This document shows, piece by piece, positions 1 to 10,755 of a stretch of DNA of 64,000 nt (its first letter is position 1; every line of letters begins with the position of its first letter). Source of the stretch: Macrostomum hystrix. Taxonomy: Eukaryota; Platyhelminthes; Macrostomidae. Both the position numbers and the translations under genes were made by a program. The stretch is taken from assembly GCA_950097015.1 (NCBI GenBank), contig CATNEN010000039.1, forward strand, positions 15,470,501 to 15,534,500, read 5' to 3'. A model generated the notes under the pieces. That model did not search any database and was not told the origin of the DNA. It saw nothing but the letters and a program-made list of their open reading frames with translations.

Positions 1-116
1 AAAGTATGTTCCCAAGAAAAGTATGTAGGGCCAGCATAGAAGAGCAAAGTTCGGAATTCAGCGGCCTTAAAGAAAAAAGAAATAACTTACGAAAATACTC
101 GTAGTGTTATACAAAT

Positions 117-2113
117 CTAAGTAATGCTACTGTTAATTACAGGCACGACAAAATATTCTCCTCTTCGAGGAACGCAGATGCATGACTGAAGTGGCCTTCC
201 AGAAACGATTTTTCTTGAAATTTGATAAAACCCAATTGCTAGATGTCGAGAATTAAACGGAACAGAGTACAAATCCCGAGCAAAAGTGAGAACATGACCT
301 TTAACAATGCTATTATTATATTTTATCACTTTTACCACGCAACCATTCGTCAATAAAACACAATTGTTAGGTGGATCGCTAGAAATGGACACATTTGATT
401 CACTAAAATTGCTGTGACAGGTGCTTCGCATGCTTTGCAACTGATTAACCTCTCGCTTAAACGCATGACTTCCACCAGTGATTCTTCTCTTAAGCACCCC
501 AAGAAAATTCTCAAAAGGAAACGACGAAAACGTATCTAAACAACCGAGCTGCTTAACATAATCAGACAAATGCAATAGACAGTGAACATTATAGGAGACG
601 GCATGCTCACAATACAATCTTGGAAAATCGCGAACAAAAATTTGCAAACATGCCTCAGCAGCTTCGATGTGAACAGACAGGTTCTCGGAGCACAAGCAGT
701 AAATTGCAAAATGAAGGTGCAAAAAGTGATTAAAGTAGTTCAATGGAAGCAAACGATTGAAAATAAAAGGGCCAGCATACAAGAGCAAAGTTCGGAATTC
801 AACGGCCTTGAAGTTTCTTATTTCTGAAAACGAGCGAAGCTTTCGCGAAAATACTGATGGTAGATACTTAGAAAATTCGACTACTGATGAAGAAACTGCA
901 GCGAACTGGATCTGAGAAAAGCGACAAGGGAGATGCCGGCGTTTTTCGGGCAGAAAAAACAGATGACATATTTTGCGCATGACACCAAGAAGCACAAGGT
1001 GCATGTACTCAGGTGGAAAGCTAGACTTAAGGGGCACAATGGACACAAGCGGAGAGATACCGTTTTGGTTATTCTCTTTATTGTCAGCGTACGAAACGTC
1101 TAAACGGGCCGCACCTTCTGGTCCAACAAAAGCAACGCGGTTCAGGATGTACTCACCTTTCTGAGTGCAATAGCCACAACCATAGTAACCGGTATGTGAC
1201 TTAATGCACTGAAGAAAGGCTCGAGCAGGAGCGTCACAAACAAATATGATTTCACCTAAGCGAAACTTGCAGTTCTGCACAACAAATACCACTTGACTCT
1301 GAAGATCCGAAATCATATCCACCACTGGCGAAATCAATTTCTTAAGGTCGGGCTTCCCAACCTTCCTAATCCTAGGGGGTTGGGTCCTTTACCGTTGACA
1401 AGCACGAGTACAGGCCACAAACCGTAACTTGATCCAGAAAAAAGTAGTAGGCCATCTACATTGATCGAAATATTCAGCAAAATTTCTTTACCTGTGTTAC
1501 ACGACTTAAAAGCTCCATTTTTAAGAAGAATACCAATCGTCTCCAAGAGCGAAAAATGAGCATATTGCGAATGGCTCATATTGGGTTCCTCGGATCCTCC
1601 ATTAGATGGACCATGCATTTTCCCTAGATTGTGGACACTATGTGGACACTCGATTCCGTGCTTGCGAAGAATTTTTAACATTTCCATCTTGTCCCGTGGA
1701 ATGTTGCAAGCGACGAAAAAACAGTACAGGTCCAATGCCAAGGAAGGACTTGTCGCAGGAGCATCAGGAGCAACTAACTCTTCCAGAAATTCAATTACAC
1801 CTGCCGCGCCTGGATCGCCGAAGATGGCCTCGTCTTCGTCGCTGCTTGACTCTCCATCAAACAGTTGGTCGATGGCCGGGTCGCTTGCCGCCTGAGCACC
1901 GTCCAGCAGACCAACGGCCGGGTCGCTTGCCGCATGAGCACCGTCCAGCAGACCAACGGCCGGGTCGCTTGCCGCATGAGCACCGTCCAGCAGACCAACG
2001 GCCGGGTCGCTTGCCGCATGAGCACCGTCCAGCAGACCAACGGCCGGGTCGCTTGCCGCATGAGCACCGTCCGGCAGACCAACGGCCGGGTCGCTTGCTG
2101 GTCTGCTGTTTCT
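117..2113 (-). pseudogene. CACTA/EnSpm-type transposase, copy A1 (frameshifted)
   Basis: A DDE transposase would cut and paste its own element in the nucleus. Read on the minus strand, an acidic N-terminal region (containing a 14-residue tandem repeat) leads into a core with the first Asp in INVDGLLLF followed by a WP pair, the second Asp in VCDAPARAF, a Cys-x2-Cys pair (GCGYC) and PPEYMH in place of the usual D-x2-H. This order is typical of CACTA (CMC superfamily) transposases. The frame breaks near 1337, between the first and second Asp: the text before it ends at 1334 and the remaining 406 residues continue in another frame. It is closely related to the copy at 38071-39521, which shows the unbroken join, and this copy alone keeps the C-terminal half. 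The frame stays open upstream to about 2113, so the true start or an upstream exon is unknown. I judge it inactive. Confidence 0.8.
1874..2098. repeat. 42-bp minisatellite inside transposase A1
   Basis: There are five full units of 42 bp (starting at 1874, 1916, 1958, 2000 and 2042) and a partial sixth. They differ at a few positions, for example cctgag against catgag. On the minus strand the unit stays in frame with transposase A1 and encodes a 14-residue repeat beginning LDGAHAASD. The related copy at 38071-39521 has an acidic, unrepeated stretch at this place, so the expansion is private to A1. Confidence 0.9.
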
Positions 2114-2258
2114 TTTCTATTATTATAAAAAATATTTCTATATTTTTATTGCTTACCTAAACTAGAGATGTAAAAAACTGAGAAAGCTTACGCTTTCCGC
2201 ATGAGCCATCCAGATTAAATAGTTGCAACACTTATTTAGTAGCAATACGCTGAACGAT

Positions 2259-2708
2259 TCAAAAAACATTCTGCTCTGTATCATGGCCACCAATGCATGC
2301 CAGTATCTTGATGATGGTTGAATGCGACACCCCCACGAGCTGCTCCAACCAACGAATTGTCACTCGCCGATCCTCGTCGACGTGGCGTCGAACAGCAGCG
2401 ACAACTCCGTCCGAGACGGCTGAAATTGGACGACCCTCGCGAGGTTCGTCGTCCAGGGAGGCCGAGCCGCAGCGAAAGCGCGCAAACCATTCGTACACCA
2501 TCGACTGGGACGGGGCTTGATCCTCAAGGGCCGCACGAAGCGTCTGGTGACACGCAGCCGCAGTGCTGCCCAGGCGAAACTGCACTAGAATGGCTACCCG
2601 CCTGTCACGTTCGGTGAGCTGAGGCAGGGGTTTTATGTTTTCTGTGGAACTTTGGCCACTGCGGCGCATCATTATGGTTGATTGAGCTGAAATTTTGCAT
2701 GCAAGCAT
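2259..2708 (-). pseudogene. Mariner/Tc1-like transposase fragment (N-terminal DNA-binding half)
   Basis: About 135 residues resemble the paired helix-turn-helix N-terminus of mariner transposases. A first HTH-like stretch (residues 30-65) leads to MVYEWFARFRCG, then the family-typical acidic linker DDEPREGRP, then a second HTH-like stretch ending SHSTIIKIL. The protein stops just after this region, so the D,D34D catalytic domain is absent. An internal ATG pair (MMRRSG, near 2672) is the likelier start. It lies directly against the truncated end of the LINE copy at 2761-3650. No inverted ends were recognised, so I call it a dead fragment. Confidence 0.75.
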
Positions 2709-2760
2709 TGAATAGCCATCCCTACAACATAGTAAAATTTCGTGTCCCTAGCATCTTTCT

Positions 2761-3650
2761 CTAGCCGGTCATCCAGCAGTTGGTCTGCCTTGATTTGATG
2801 CCACAGACCTGCTCTGCTGTTTCCAGCAATGTCTTCTGGGTGTTCTTCCATGATTCTGTTCTCTCGATGCTACTGTTCCCGTTTTGTGGTGTCTCGCTCG
2901 CCGTAGTCTTCATCTTTTCCAGAGCCTCGGCGGTCTTCTTCCTGTACTCTTCCTGCACTGCCACGTCTCGCATCCGTTCCCAAGCAATGTTCTTTTTTTG
3001 GGTTTTTCGTGGATAGTGCTGGGTCGGTCCTTATTTCTTCGATCTCTTCACCATAGTCTTTACTCCCCTTGACTGGTTGGTAGATGACCATTTCTAGTAT
3101 TTTGTCGAATTCTATGGTCAGAATCCATTTTCGTGGATGCATTTTGCGGCCGTAGGCCCGCCATAGGGTCCAAGACGTGTTGTTTAATATTATGCCGACC
3201 TTTTGCGAGTATATGAGATATGCATCCTCCTTCTTATGGTGGAACTTTTGTATCCCCGTGGTGGCGGTGTCCAGCTCGGTGAAGAGCGTCAGTTCCCATT
3301 TGTCCAGGGCCGTTTTCACCATTTCACCGAACCTTCCTGATCTGATGTTCGCCCTTTGGGCGTTCCATCTTGCTATATTAATTTGTTCGTTTCTCCATTT
3401 GTTTGTGGTCGTTTCTCTTTTTCTCTCGTCCTTAGCTGTCCTTGCCCTCTGGCGCTTCTCTCTTCGTCTCCTGCTTCTTGCTATTCGTTGGGAAACGTCT
3501 CTTGGGCCCGGGTTCTTCTCGATGGTCCGTAGTTTGATGGCGATGTCCGCAGTTCTCCTTCTTCTTTCACACTTCTCCTTCGGCATTTTTGTGATTTTCG
3601 TGTGCTTTTCGTTGGTACTTCCACTCCTCATCCTCCTGGTCGCTTTTTAA
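2761..3650 (-). pseudogene. LINE copy V3: 2A-like motif and partial AP endonuclease (5' half only)
   Basis: This is the 5' part of an APE-type non-LTR retrotransposon, read on the minus strand. A basic N-terminus carries LRTIEKNPGP, which matches the core of 2A translational-recoding peptides (NPGP at about 3504-3515). After it come endonuclease blocks, including RWNAQRANIRSGRFGEM and VIYQPVKG. The endonuclease loses its middle, including the GDWNA and SDHLP blocks seen in copy V1, and the frame shifts near 2870-2970. The sequence ends at 2761 in the linker before the reverse transcriptase. LINEs normally lose their 5' end, so a copy that keeps the 5' half and lacks the 3' half is unusual. 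Confidence 0.75.
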
Positions 3651-3699
3651 CCTTAATGTTGATTAAGGAGGTGTCCGGTTCGGTTGTCTCCGGGCCACT

Positions 3700-3890
3700 C
3701 CGTTGGGCGAAGGTTTGCCCGCGGAACGTAGATTTTACTCTACGACCGCGGGCCTCTCTCCCCCCCGACTCCTTTGCCAGGCCGTGATGGCCTGCCCGCT
3801 TGGCACCTCGTGAAGGTGAAGAGTCCTCGCCTCGCCCCTCTCTTCTTCTTCTTCTTGCTTTTTGTCGCCTTTCGGCATAGCTCACCGGGA
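3700..3890 (-). repeat. LINE UTR unit 1 with two hairpins
   Basis: This GC-rich block lies just upstream (minus strand) of LINE copy V3. It holds two strong hairpins: CCCGCGG...CGTAGA / TCTACG...CCGCGGG at 3718-3752, and CAGGCC / GGCCTG at 3778-3794. A CTCGCCCCTCTCTTCTTCTTC tract and GTCGCCTTTCGGC follow. The same order of blocks recurs at 4050-4258 with different stem sequences. It probably belongs to the element's 5' UTR. Confidence 0.65.
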
Positions 3891-4049
3891 GTCCCTTACT
3901 CTAGCTCTTACGCTTCGCAGCTGCGTTTTTTGTTCTCCCTCTCACTACGCCCTTCATTTCCGATCTTGTCTCTCTCTCCTGTTCTCTCCGGTGCTTCACG
4001 ATGGTTTTTTTTAAAGAGGTCCCACGGTTCGTTATGCCGTGATCAATCT

Positions 4050-4258
4050 GCCGGGTGCGGTTTTGCCCGCGGGACGTGGTTTTCAAATCACGACCGCGGG
4101 CCTCACCGCCCCCCGGTTCCTTTTTTGCCAGACTGGCACGCCAGTCTGCCCGCTTGGCACCGATCGTGAAGGTTGCGAACCATCGCCAAGCCCTCGCCCC
4201 TCTCTTCTTCTTCTTCGACCCGTTGTCGCCTTGCGGCTTAGGTTCACCCTTTCGGGCG
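4050..4258 (-). repeat. LINE UTR unit 2 with two hairpins
   Basis: This diverged repeat of the 3700-3890 unit sits just downstream (minus strand) of the stop codon of LINE copy V2, in the 3' UTR position. Hairpins lie at 4066-4100 (CCCGCGG, CGTGGTTT / AAATCACG, CCGCGGG) and 4130-4147 (AGACTGGC / GCCAGTCT). The inner stems differ from unit 1 on both arms but still pair, which suggests a structure kept at the RNA level. Confidence 0.65.
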
Positions 4259-4269
4259 CGGTGCTAGGG

Positions 4270-6540
4270 TCAGTCGCTGAAGGCACAGGTTCTCCTGTGC
4301 CGGGCCATGTTGGTTACTGCCAGTTGTCTGTGGCATCCTGGACATTCTTGGGTACGTCGCACGTGTCGTCTGGCTTTGACGTTCTCGTCCGGTTCTTGAC
4401 TTCCTTTGCATGCCTTCACATGTCGCGCGAAATTCGTCTTGCTGATCCATCTCTGGCACTCGGAGCACTGCTTGGTGGTGTTTCTGGTTCTCTCGCCGCG
4501 ACACCAACGTTTGTGATTCGTGCGGGTTGCTTCTGTCGTGAAGTTCTCACCGCATTTGCCGCACGGGAGTGTGACGCGACATGCTTCTCTGTGCATCCTC
4601 TTCTGGTGGATTGTGAGACCGGCGCGGGACTTGCACATCTTACTGCATCCTTCATACTCGCATTGGAAGCCTTGAGTCTTGGTTCCCGCCGTCTCAGAGC
4701 TCTCTTCTGTCCTGTTGGTGTCCTTCTTTCCCGGTGTTGGTGGCTGGTATTGTTTGCCCCGTCTCTTGTCGTCCTGCTTCAGCTCGGTTCTGCGTCTGTT
4801 GATGACTTCTTTCCACTTGTCTCTGTCTAACGCAAACCGTTCGGTTTCCCCAGGTTCGATGCGGCCCTGTCTGAGTAGTTTCTTCCAGTAAGACATCAGG
4901 GTCTGCTTCTTCTTGCGGCTTTTCTGGGTGTCCTCGAGGTATTTGTTCCACCCCAGGATACACCTTTTGGTGAGGTTGCAGTTCGGTAGCCGCAGGACGT
5001 GGCCGATGCGTCTCCAGTGGGCGCATTCGACTTTGGTGCGAATGCTGTCGACCCCCAGTTCTGTTCTGATGTCTGCCATGTTCACGCCGCGTCTTTCCAT
5101 CTCACGCAGTGGTTCGGACCGTTTGTCGCTCCAGATGTAGCGATAACGTTTGTCCATGCTCTTCTGCAGTCGTTTGATTTCGCCTTTTTGAATGGGACGT
5201 GCGCTGGCGTTGTACAGCATCGTTGCTTCTACGCAGGACTCTAGGACCATTGCTTGGGTCTTCTTTGGGAGTTTCGTCTTGCGCAGCCGTTTCCTGAGCG
5301 TCGCCCACGCTTTGGCGTCGCGCTGTATTTGGTCCAGATCTTCTTTTCTGCCGAGCCACGTGCCTAGCATCCGGATATTGTCGCTCTGCTTTGTTCCCAG
5401 GGTGGCTCGTTCTTCTTTGTTGTCGTTGGTGCGTTCTTCGAAACTGTTCATTGTTGATTTAAACACTTCTAGTCCTTGGTTGATCTCGTCTCTGCTTCCA
5501 ATCACTGTGGTGTCGTCTGCGAACAATGAGCACGTGATAAATTGCGTTCCAGCTTCTTCCGTGAACTTGTTGAGGCCGCTGTCCGAGGGGAGGCTGTGGC
5601 CCGGTACCCATGTCCATGGTATACCCGCCGTCTGGCCGCTCCTGGTCGCTGCTTTCTCACGTTCCCTTTCCGCTGTGCCTATCACCGCCTGGTTGTACAG
5701 ATTGAACAGTATAGGGGAGGTGGCGCACCCCTCACGGAGGCCGCGCTGTGGGTAGAAGGCGGAGCTACTCTTTCCCTCTCCTATTACTTTGTACGCGGTG
5801 TGCTCATGGAGGTCTTTTAACTTGTCAATCGAAGTTGCCGGCATTCCCCAGTGGTTGAGGATGCTCCAGAGGATGGGTTTATTGACCCGCGGGTACGCTT
5901 TCTTGAGGTCTAGCAGGACGATTTCGGCCGCTTTCTCCGGGTCGTAGGCTTCGCATTCCTGGTACTTCTGGGCGTCTTCGTGCAGTCTCCATATGATCTG
6001 AGTCGCGTCGAGGGTTGATCTGCCCTTTCGGAAACCTGCGTGATTCTCGTCTAGGATGTTGATTGACTCGACCCAACAAGCGAGGCGGGTGGCGAGTATT
6101 CTGGCCAGGATCCTGCTCAGGAGTGGGAGGAGGCAGATCCCTCGGAAATTGTTCGGGTCGCTGCGATCTCCTTTCTTGTGTAGCGCTAGGATCTGCCCGA
6201 TTTTGTGTGTTTCCTTCCATTTTGTTGCCGGCTTTGCGTAGAGCGATTTGATTTCCTCGGTGATTGCGGTTTGGATGGTGGGGGCTGCCAGTTAAGCGTA
6301 CAGCAGCCGCACTCCGTCTTCGCCGAGAGCTCCGTCTTTCATCTAGCGGATGGCCGTGAGGATTTCAGTGTCGGATGGTTCCCTGGTCAGCTCTCGGTTG
6401 GCCCTTTCGAGGGTGTCTTTGCTGCCCTCGCCCCTCTCTTCCTCAACCTTAGCTCCGTCGTCCTCGTCCTCATCATCATCATCAGACCTTTTATCGCCTT
6501 TCGGCGTGGTCGAACCGGGCGGGTCAATCTTACTGCACCA
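4270..6540 (-). pseudogene. LINE copy V2: reverse transcriptase and C-terminal zinc fingers
   Basis: This is the 3' part of an APE-type LINE on the minus strand. The frame is open from about 6291 to the stop at 4270. It covers the reverse-transcriptase fingers (HKKGDRSDPNNFRGICLLP), the palm with YPQRGLREGCATSP and the catalytic FADD box (about 5525), then the thumb, and ends with four zinc-finger-like motifs (one C2H2: CEYEGC...H...H; three C2HC) in the last 150 residues. Upstream, two in-frame stops (about 6292-6294 and 6343-6345) interrupt the region before the fingers, and no endonuclease is present. It is related to copy V1 at 6794-10679 but clearly diverged. The architecture (2A, APE, RT, zinc fingers) recalls the Ingi/Vingi group; that placement is an inference. 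Confidence 0.8.
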
Positions 6541-6793
6541 CGCTCTGCTACCAATTTTGTCGTTTTGACAATCAACTAAGTTAGTGTAGTTTGGTAGATA
6601 TATAGTTTGTTTGGTGGCAGTGGAAGCAAAGGTAAGGCAGATAGAAAGGAAACTTGGACACGCTTGAGGGGTGCGAAACTAATAGAACCTGTAACTGAGA
6701 GGAGGTCTTGAACATAGACATAAAAGTTGTAGACGCAAAGCAAGAGGCCACAGACATAAATAAGGTTAGCTGCAACTAATGCGTTAAGGGAGA
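6541..6793. other. Spacer between LINE copies V2 and V1
   Basis: About 250 bp with no convincing gene. It probably holds the 3' UTR of copy V1, whose last zinc finger ends close to 6794. No poly(A) or simple-repeat tail was recognised. Confidence 0.5.
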
Positions 6794-7393
6794 CTAAAAG
6801 TACATGAAAACGTAAGACGAAGGCGAAGGTCTTAAAGAGGCAAAGAATTGGAGGATTATAATCCGACAGATACCACTACAGCCTCTTCTATGTCGTGCCA
6901 GATTCGTTGCCGCCTGTGTCCGACCGCAATCCGGGCACGGAACGCGTCTGCTGCGGTAGATTCTGGTGACGTTTTCGACCAACTGCGTTTGGCCCTCGGT
7001 GTTGTTCATGGTCGCTTGCGGCCCGTGCTTTTGTGCGCATTTGATCCAGTGTCTTGCGAAGTTGCTGCTGCTAATCCACTTCCCGCAGCCGACGCAGTTC
7101 TTGCGGCCGTCGGTCTGGGGGGCTCCCCGGCACCACTTTTGGTGGTTCTTCCTGGTTGCTTCTGATTTGAAGGTCCTCTCGCATTTGTGGCAGGGGAGGG
7201 AGACTGCGGCGACGGAGTGATGTAGGCGTCTGCAGTGGATGGCCAGTCCGCCCCTGGATGCGCATATTTTGTTACAGCCTTCATACTTGCAATGGTACCC
7301 TGTTAGTTCGCTCTCTTGGGTATCCTCGGTCCCGTGGGGGGTGTTTCGCTTCGTTGGTCCCCCGCTGTTGTCGTGTTGTTGCCGCGTTTGCAT
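6794..7393 (-). pseudogene. LINE V1: C-terminal zinc-finger module
   Basis: About 200 residues carry four zinc-finger-like motifs: CKYEGC...H....HH (C2H2), CHKC...H...C, CVGC...H...C and CPDC...H...C (C2HC type). The same four occur at the end of copy V2. In related LINEs such fingers bind nucleic acid and may help target recognition; that function is inferred. A frameshift in the overlap at 7303-7393 separates it from the reverse transcriptase. Confidence 0.75.
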
Positions 7394-9542
7394 TTCAACG
7401 CCTCTTGGGTGGTGAGCTGGCGCCGTCGCTTCTCACACAGTGTCTTCCATGCTTTGCGGTCCTGGGCCAGTCTATCAATGTCCAGTTCGTCGATTTTCGC
7501 TGTCCTCAGCATCTTCTTCCAGAAGGACATGATCGTTTGCTTTCGTTTGCGTGCTTTGCGGACTGATTCCAACTCCTTGTTCCAGCCGAGAAGGCACGCC
7601 TTTGCGATGTTTTCGTCGGGCAACCGGATGACATGGCCCAGACGTCGCCAATGGGCCATTTCGACCTTTGTCTCGACGCTTGCAATTCCGAGTTCTTGGC
7701 GGATGTCCCAGCTGTTGACTCCTTTCTCTTCCATTTCGCGCAGGGTCGGTTGCTGTTTATTGCTCCAGATCCTACGGTAGATGCGGTCTACTGCCTGTTG
7801 CATCCTTCTTGTTTCGGATCGATGGAAGGGTCTGGCCCCGCAGTTGAACAACATGGTGCTCTCGACGCACGTCTCTACGATCTTGGCTTGGGTCTTCTTG
7901 CTCAACCGGGTTCGGCGCATCATGTTTTTCACCCCGCCCCAGGCTTTCGCTGCTCTCTGAAGGCGTTGGCTGGTGTCGTTCTTCCGGCCGAGCCAGGTTC
8001 CCAACATGCGGATGTTTTCGCTTTCTCCGGTGCCCAATTTGGCGTGCTCCTCCTTCTCGTCGTTCGTTCTCTCTTCGAACATCCCCATGACCTCTTTGAT
8101 GGTGGAGGTGCCCTGCTCAATTTCCGCCGTCGTGCCGATCACCGTAGTGTCGTCCGCAAAAAGGGAGCACGTGATCGCAATTACTGATGTTTCCTCGTTG
8201 ATGACTCCCATTCTCTGGGGGGGAGGCTGTGACCTGAGCGCACTGTCCAGCGGATTCCGTACTGTTCTCCGGACTCCACTGTCCGTTTGCGGCGCTCGAT
8301 CTCTGCGAGGCGGATCACTGCCTGGTGAAAAATATTGAAGAGCACCGGTGATGTGGCACATCCTTCACGAAGTCCTCTCTGGGGGTAGAAAGGTGAACTC
8401 TCTTCTTTGTCGCTTACTACCTTGTAGGCGGTGGCTTCATGCAGGTCCCGTAGCTTGCTGATGATGGTCTTCGGCATGCTGTAATGTTTCAGTAGTTGCC
8501 ACAGCGCGGGCTTATTAACGCGAGGATACGCTTTTCTTAAGTCGAGGAGCGTGATGCTCGTGCAAAGGCCCTCATGAAACTGCGGGCTGTCCCTGAGTTT
8601 GCCTGCATCTTCGTTGAGTCGCCAGAGTATTTGTGTGGCATCCATGGTTGAGCGTCCACTTCGAAAACCAGCCTGGTTCTCGTCCAGGATCCCGACTGAT
8701 TCCGCCCATTCGCTGATCCTGGTTGCTAGTATTCGGGCGAGGATGCGACTGACGAGCAGGAGTAGGCAGATCCCTCGGTAGTTATTGAGGTTCCCTCTGT
8801 CTCCTTTCTTGAAGAGTGGTAAGACCAGGCCAGTTTTTTGGGCTTCACTCCATTCCTCCGCGTCAGTGTGCCAGAGGCGCTGGATCTCTTTGATCAGTTC
8901 ACCCTTGGCTCTGTCGCAGGCGTCTCGGATGTAGCGAACGCGCACTCCATCTTCGCCTGGGGCACCGTCTTTGATTTTTCGGATTTCCCCCTCAATTTCC
9001 CCATCCGTAAGCGGTCGGGCGAGTTTCACGTTGGCTTCTTTGGTGTGGTTACTGTCCGGTTTAGCCATGGTAGCAATCAACTCAGTGATTTTGGCGGGGT
9101 CGTTCTCGAAACGATCAGCCTGAATAGTCGCCAGGTGTTCTTTAAACTCTTCCGCCGAGAAAAGTGGGACACTCGAGCTGTTGTTGCTGTTCCTTTTGCT
9201 GGCTCTTCCCATTCGTTTCAGGCAGTCGTACATTCCGCCTGTGTTCCCTCGTTCGCAGTGGTCCTTACATTCTTCCGCGATGCTGGTCCACCAATCGTCC
9301 TCCCATCCTTGAACGCGATCTTTTTGATTTTTTCGATGTTCTTTAAGGCGTTTGCGAGCCTCTTCGATGTTAGCACGACTCTCTGGTGTGCTCTCTCTCC
9401 GGTCTATTGTGATCGCTCTATTCCGTTCCGCTAACGCGTTTGCAATCGCTTTGTTCAGCTCTTTCAACTCATCTTCGTGGCCGATCATCCAACTGTTCGT
9501 TTCTCTGGTCTTAATTCCGCAAGTGTCTTGGGCCGCTTCCAT
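7303..9542 (-). pseudogene. LINE V1: reverse transcriptase domain (one frameshift)
   Basis: The enzyme would copy LINE RNA onto nicked target DNA. The first segment (9542-8181) is in frame with the endonuclease across the TAG. It carries LFKKGDRGNLNNYRGICLLL, FRSGRSTMDATQILW, LDLRKAYPRVNKP and FYPQRGLREGCATSPVLFN. The second segment (8361-7303, another frame) carries the catalytic SLFADDTTVIG box at about 8170 and the thumb region. The frame change maps to a run of G (8215-8222 on the plus strand), a typical indel site. The expected pattern is otherwise complete. Confidence 0.85.
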
Positions 9543-9563
9543 CAGTTTCTCCTCGACCGTGCG

Positions 9564-10679
9564 CTAGCAAACCTTCTGGTGTGCTCCGGTTTCCGTGTTT
9601 TTATTGCCGATTTCGAGTAGCTTGTGTTCCGTGGCTTTGCGGTACTCTTCTTTCACGACAGGGTCCCGGAGTTTCTCCCAGGCGATTTGTTTTTTACGGT
9701 TCCTCGCTCTCCGCTCGTGTTGTTGGTCGGTGTCGCAGGTCGTCAGGCATCCTTGGCGGAGGTTGAGTACCTTTGGTAGGTGGTCAGAGAGCTTTGCTTT
9801 GGAGTGGTCTGTGTGGATCTTTCGCTGCATCATATGGCGTTTATCCGCCTCTAGGAAAAAACCGTCGAGTTCATACCATCGGCCCGTATTCGGGTTTCTC
9901 CAGGTGCCAGGTTTCTTTTGGGCGTAATATGAGCTGGCCCAGACCATGCCGATGCTCTCGGTCCAGGTGAGGAGGTCTCTGCCCTGGGTGTTGGTGGGCG
10001 GGCCACCTGGGTTGGTCTTGCCGTAGTTTGTGAAAACGTTTTGTGCGTCCGATCCCATGCTGGCGTTCCAGTCGCCGCCGATTATTGCCAGGGTGCTGTG
10101 GTGCTTGGACGTCAGCAGTCGTTCCACTTCGGTTCTGATGTCTTCAATGTCTTCCTCGTATCCGTGACTACCCTTGACGGGTTGGTAGACGGCGATGAGG
10201 AGTAGGTTGTTGAATTCCAAAGCCAACGATCTCTTTTGCGGGTGGGATCTCCGCCCACTGGCTGTCCATCTGTGCCAGGCCGTGTTGTTCAGGAGTATCC
10301 CAACTTTTTGCGAGAAAAACAGGAACATGTCTTCGCCTCGGACGTGGTACTTGCGGACACCGGTGCTGGTGGTGTTGAGTTCGGTGAGAAGAGTGATATC
10401 CCATTCCTTTGATGCTTCTTTCACAATTTCACCGAAACGTCCCGAGAAGATGTTTGCTCTCTGGGTGTTCCATGTGGCAATTCGTAGTTTTTGTGTCTTC
10501 CAGTTGGTTTCGGCCCTGTCCTGGTTTACGGAGGCTCGAGTTTCTCGGATGTGACACCTTTTCAGTTTTCTTCGTTGTCGTCTGGCAGTTCTCTGCGCCT
10601 CCGTTTTCGGGCCCGGGTTCTTTTCAATAGTGCGCAACGCGACTCTGATCTCGGCTTCGACATTTCTTCTGTCTCTCAC
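9564..10679 (-). pseudogene. LINE V1: 2A-like leader and AP endonuclease domain
   Basis: This 371-residue open segment begins MRDRRNVEAE, and LRTIEKNPGP ends about 25 residues in. Canonical 2A is D(V/I)ExNPGP; here Thr replaces Asp, while the sister copy V3 keeps the identical LRTIEKNPGP. The AP-endonuclease follows: ATWNTQRANIFSGRFGE, a LTELNTTSTG block, IAVYQPVKGSHGYEE, GGDWNASMGSDAQNVF, and the closing SKAKLSDHLPKVLNL. These cover the metal-binding and catalytic blocks of LINE endonucleases. The frame ends at a TAG (9564-9566), and the same frame resumes at once toward the reverse transcriptase, so the stop is probably a mutation. Confidence 0.8.
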
Positions 10680-10755
10680 CGTTTTCGCTCTCTTTTTTTT
10701 ATTTTCGTCGTATATGTGTCTTTTTTTGTTGATTTTTGGTTGGAGCTACGGCAGT

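Larger units (their letters stand above)
6794..10745 (-). mobile_element. LINE copy V1, near full length, inserted into a CACTA element
   Basis: This is one non-LTR retrotransposon read on the minus strand: 2A-like motif and AP endonuclease (10679-9564), reverse transcriptase (9542-7303) and zinc fingers (7393-6794). Its 5' end falls near 10745, exactly where the CACTA transposase at 10756-12600 stops being recognisable, so the LINE appears to have landed in that gene. The reading frame is broken by one in-frame TAG at 9564-9566, a frameshift in a run of G (8215-8222) and a second frameshift at about 7303-7393. The order of domains is complete, so this is a dead but nearly full-length copy. 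The target duplication could not be fixed. Confidence 0.75.

Noticed and set aside
9540-9570. In-frame TAG between endonuclease and reverse transcriptase of LINE V1 as programmed readthrough.
   Set aside because: The same copy has two further frameshifts, and copies V2 and V3 are also broken; a random mutation is simpler.
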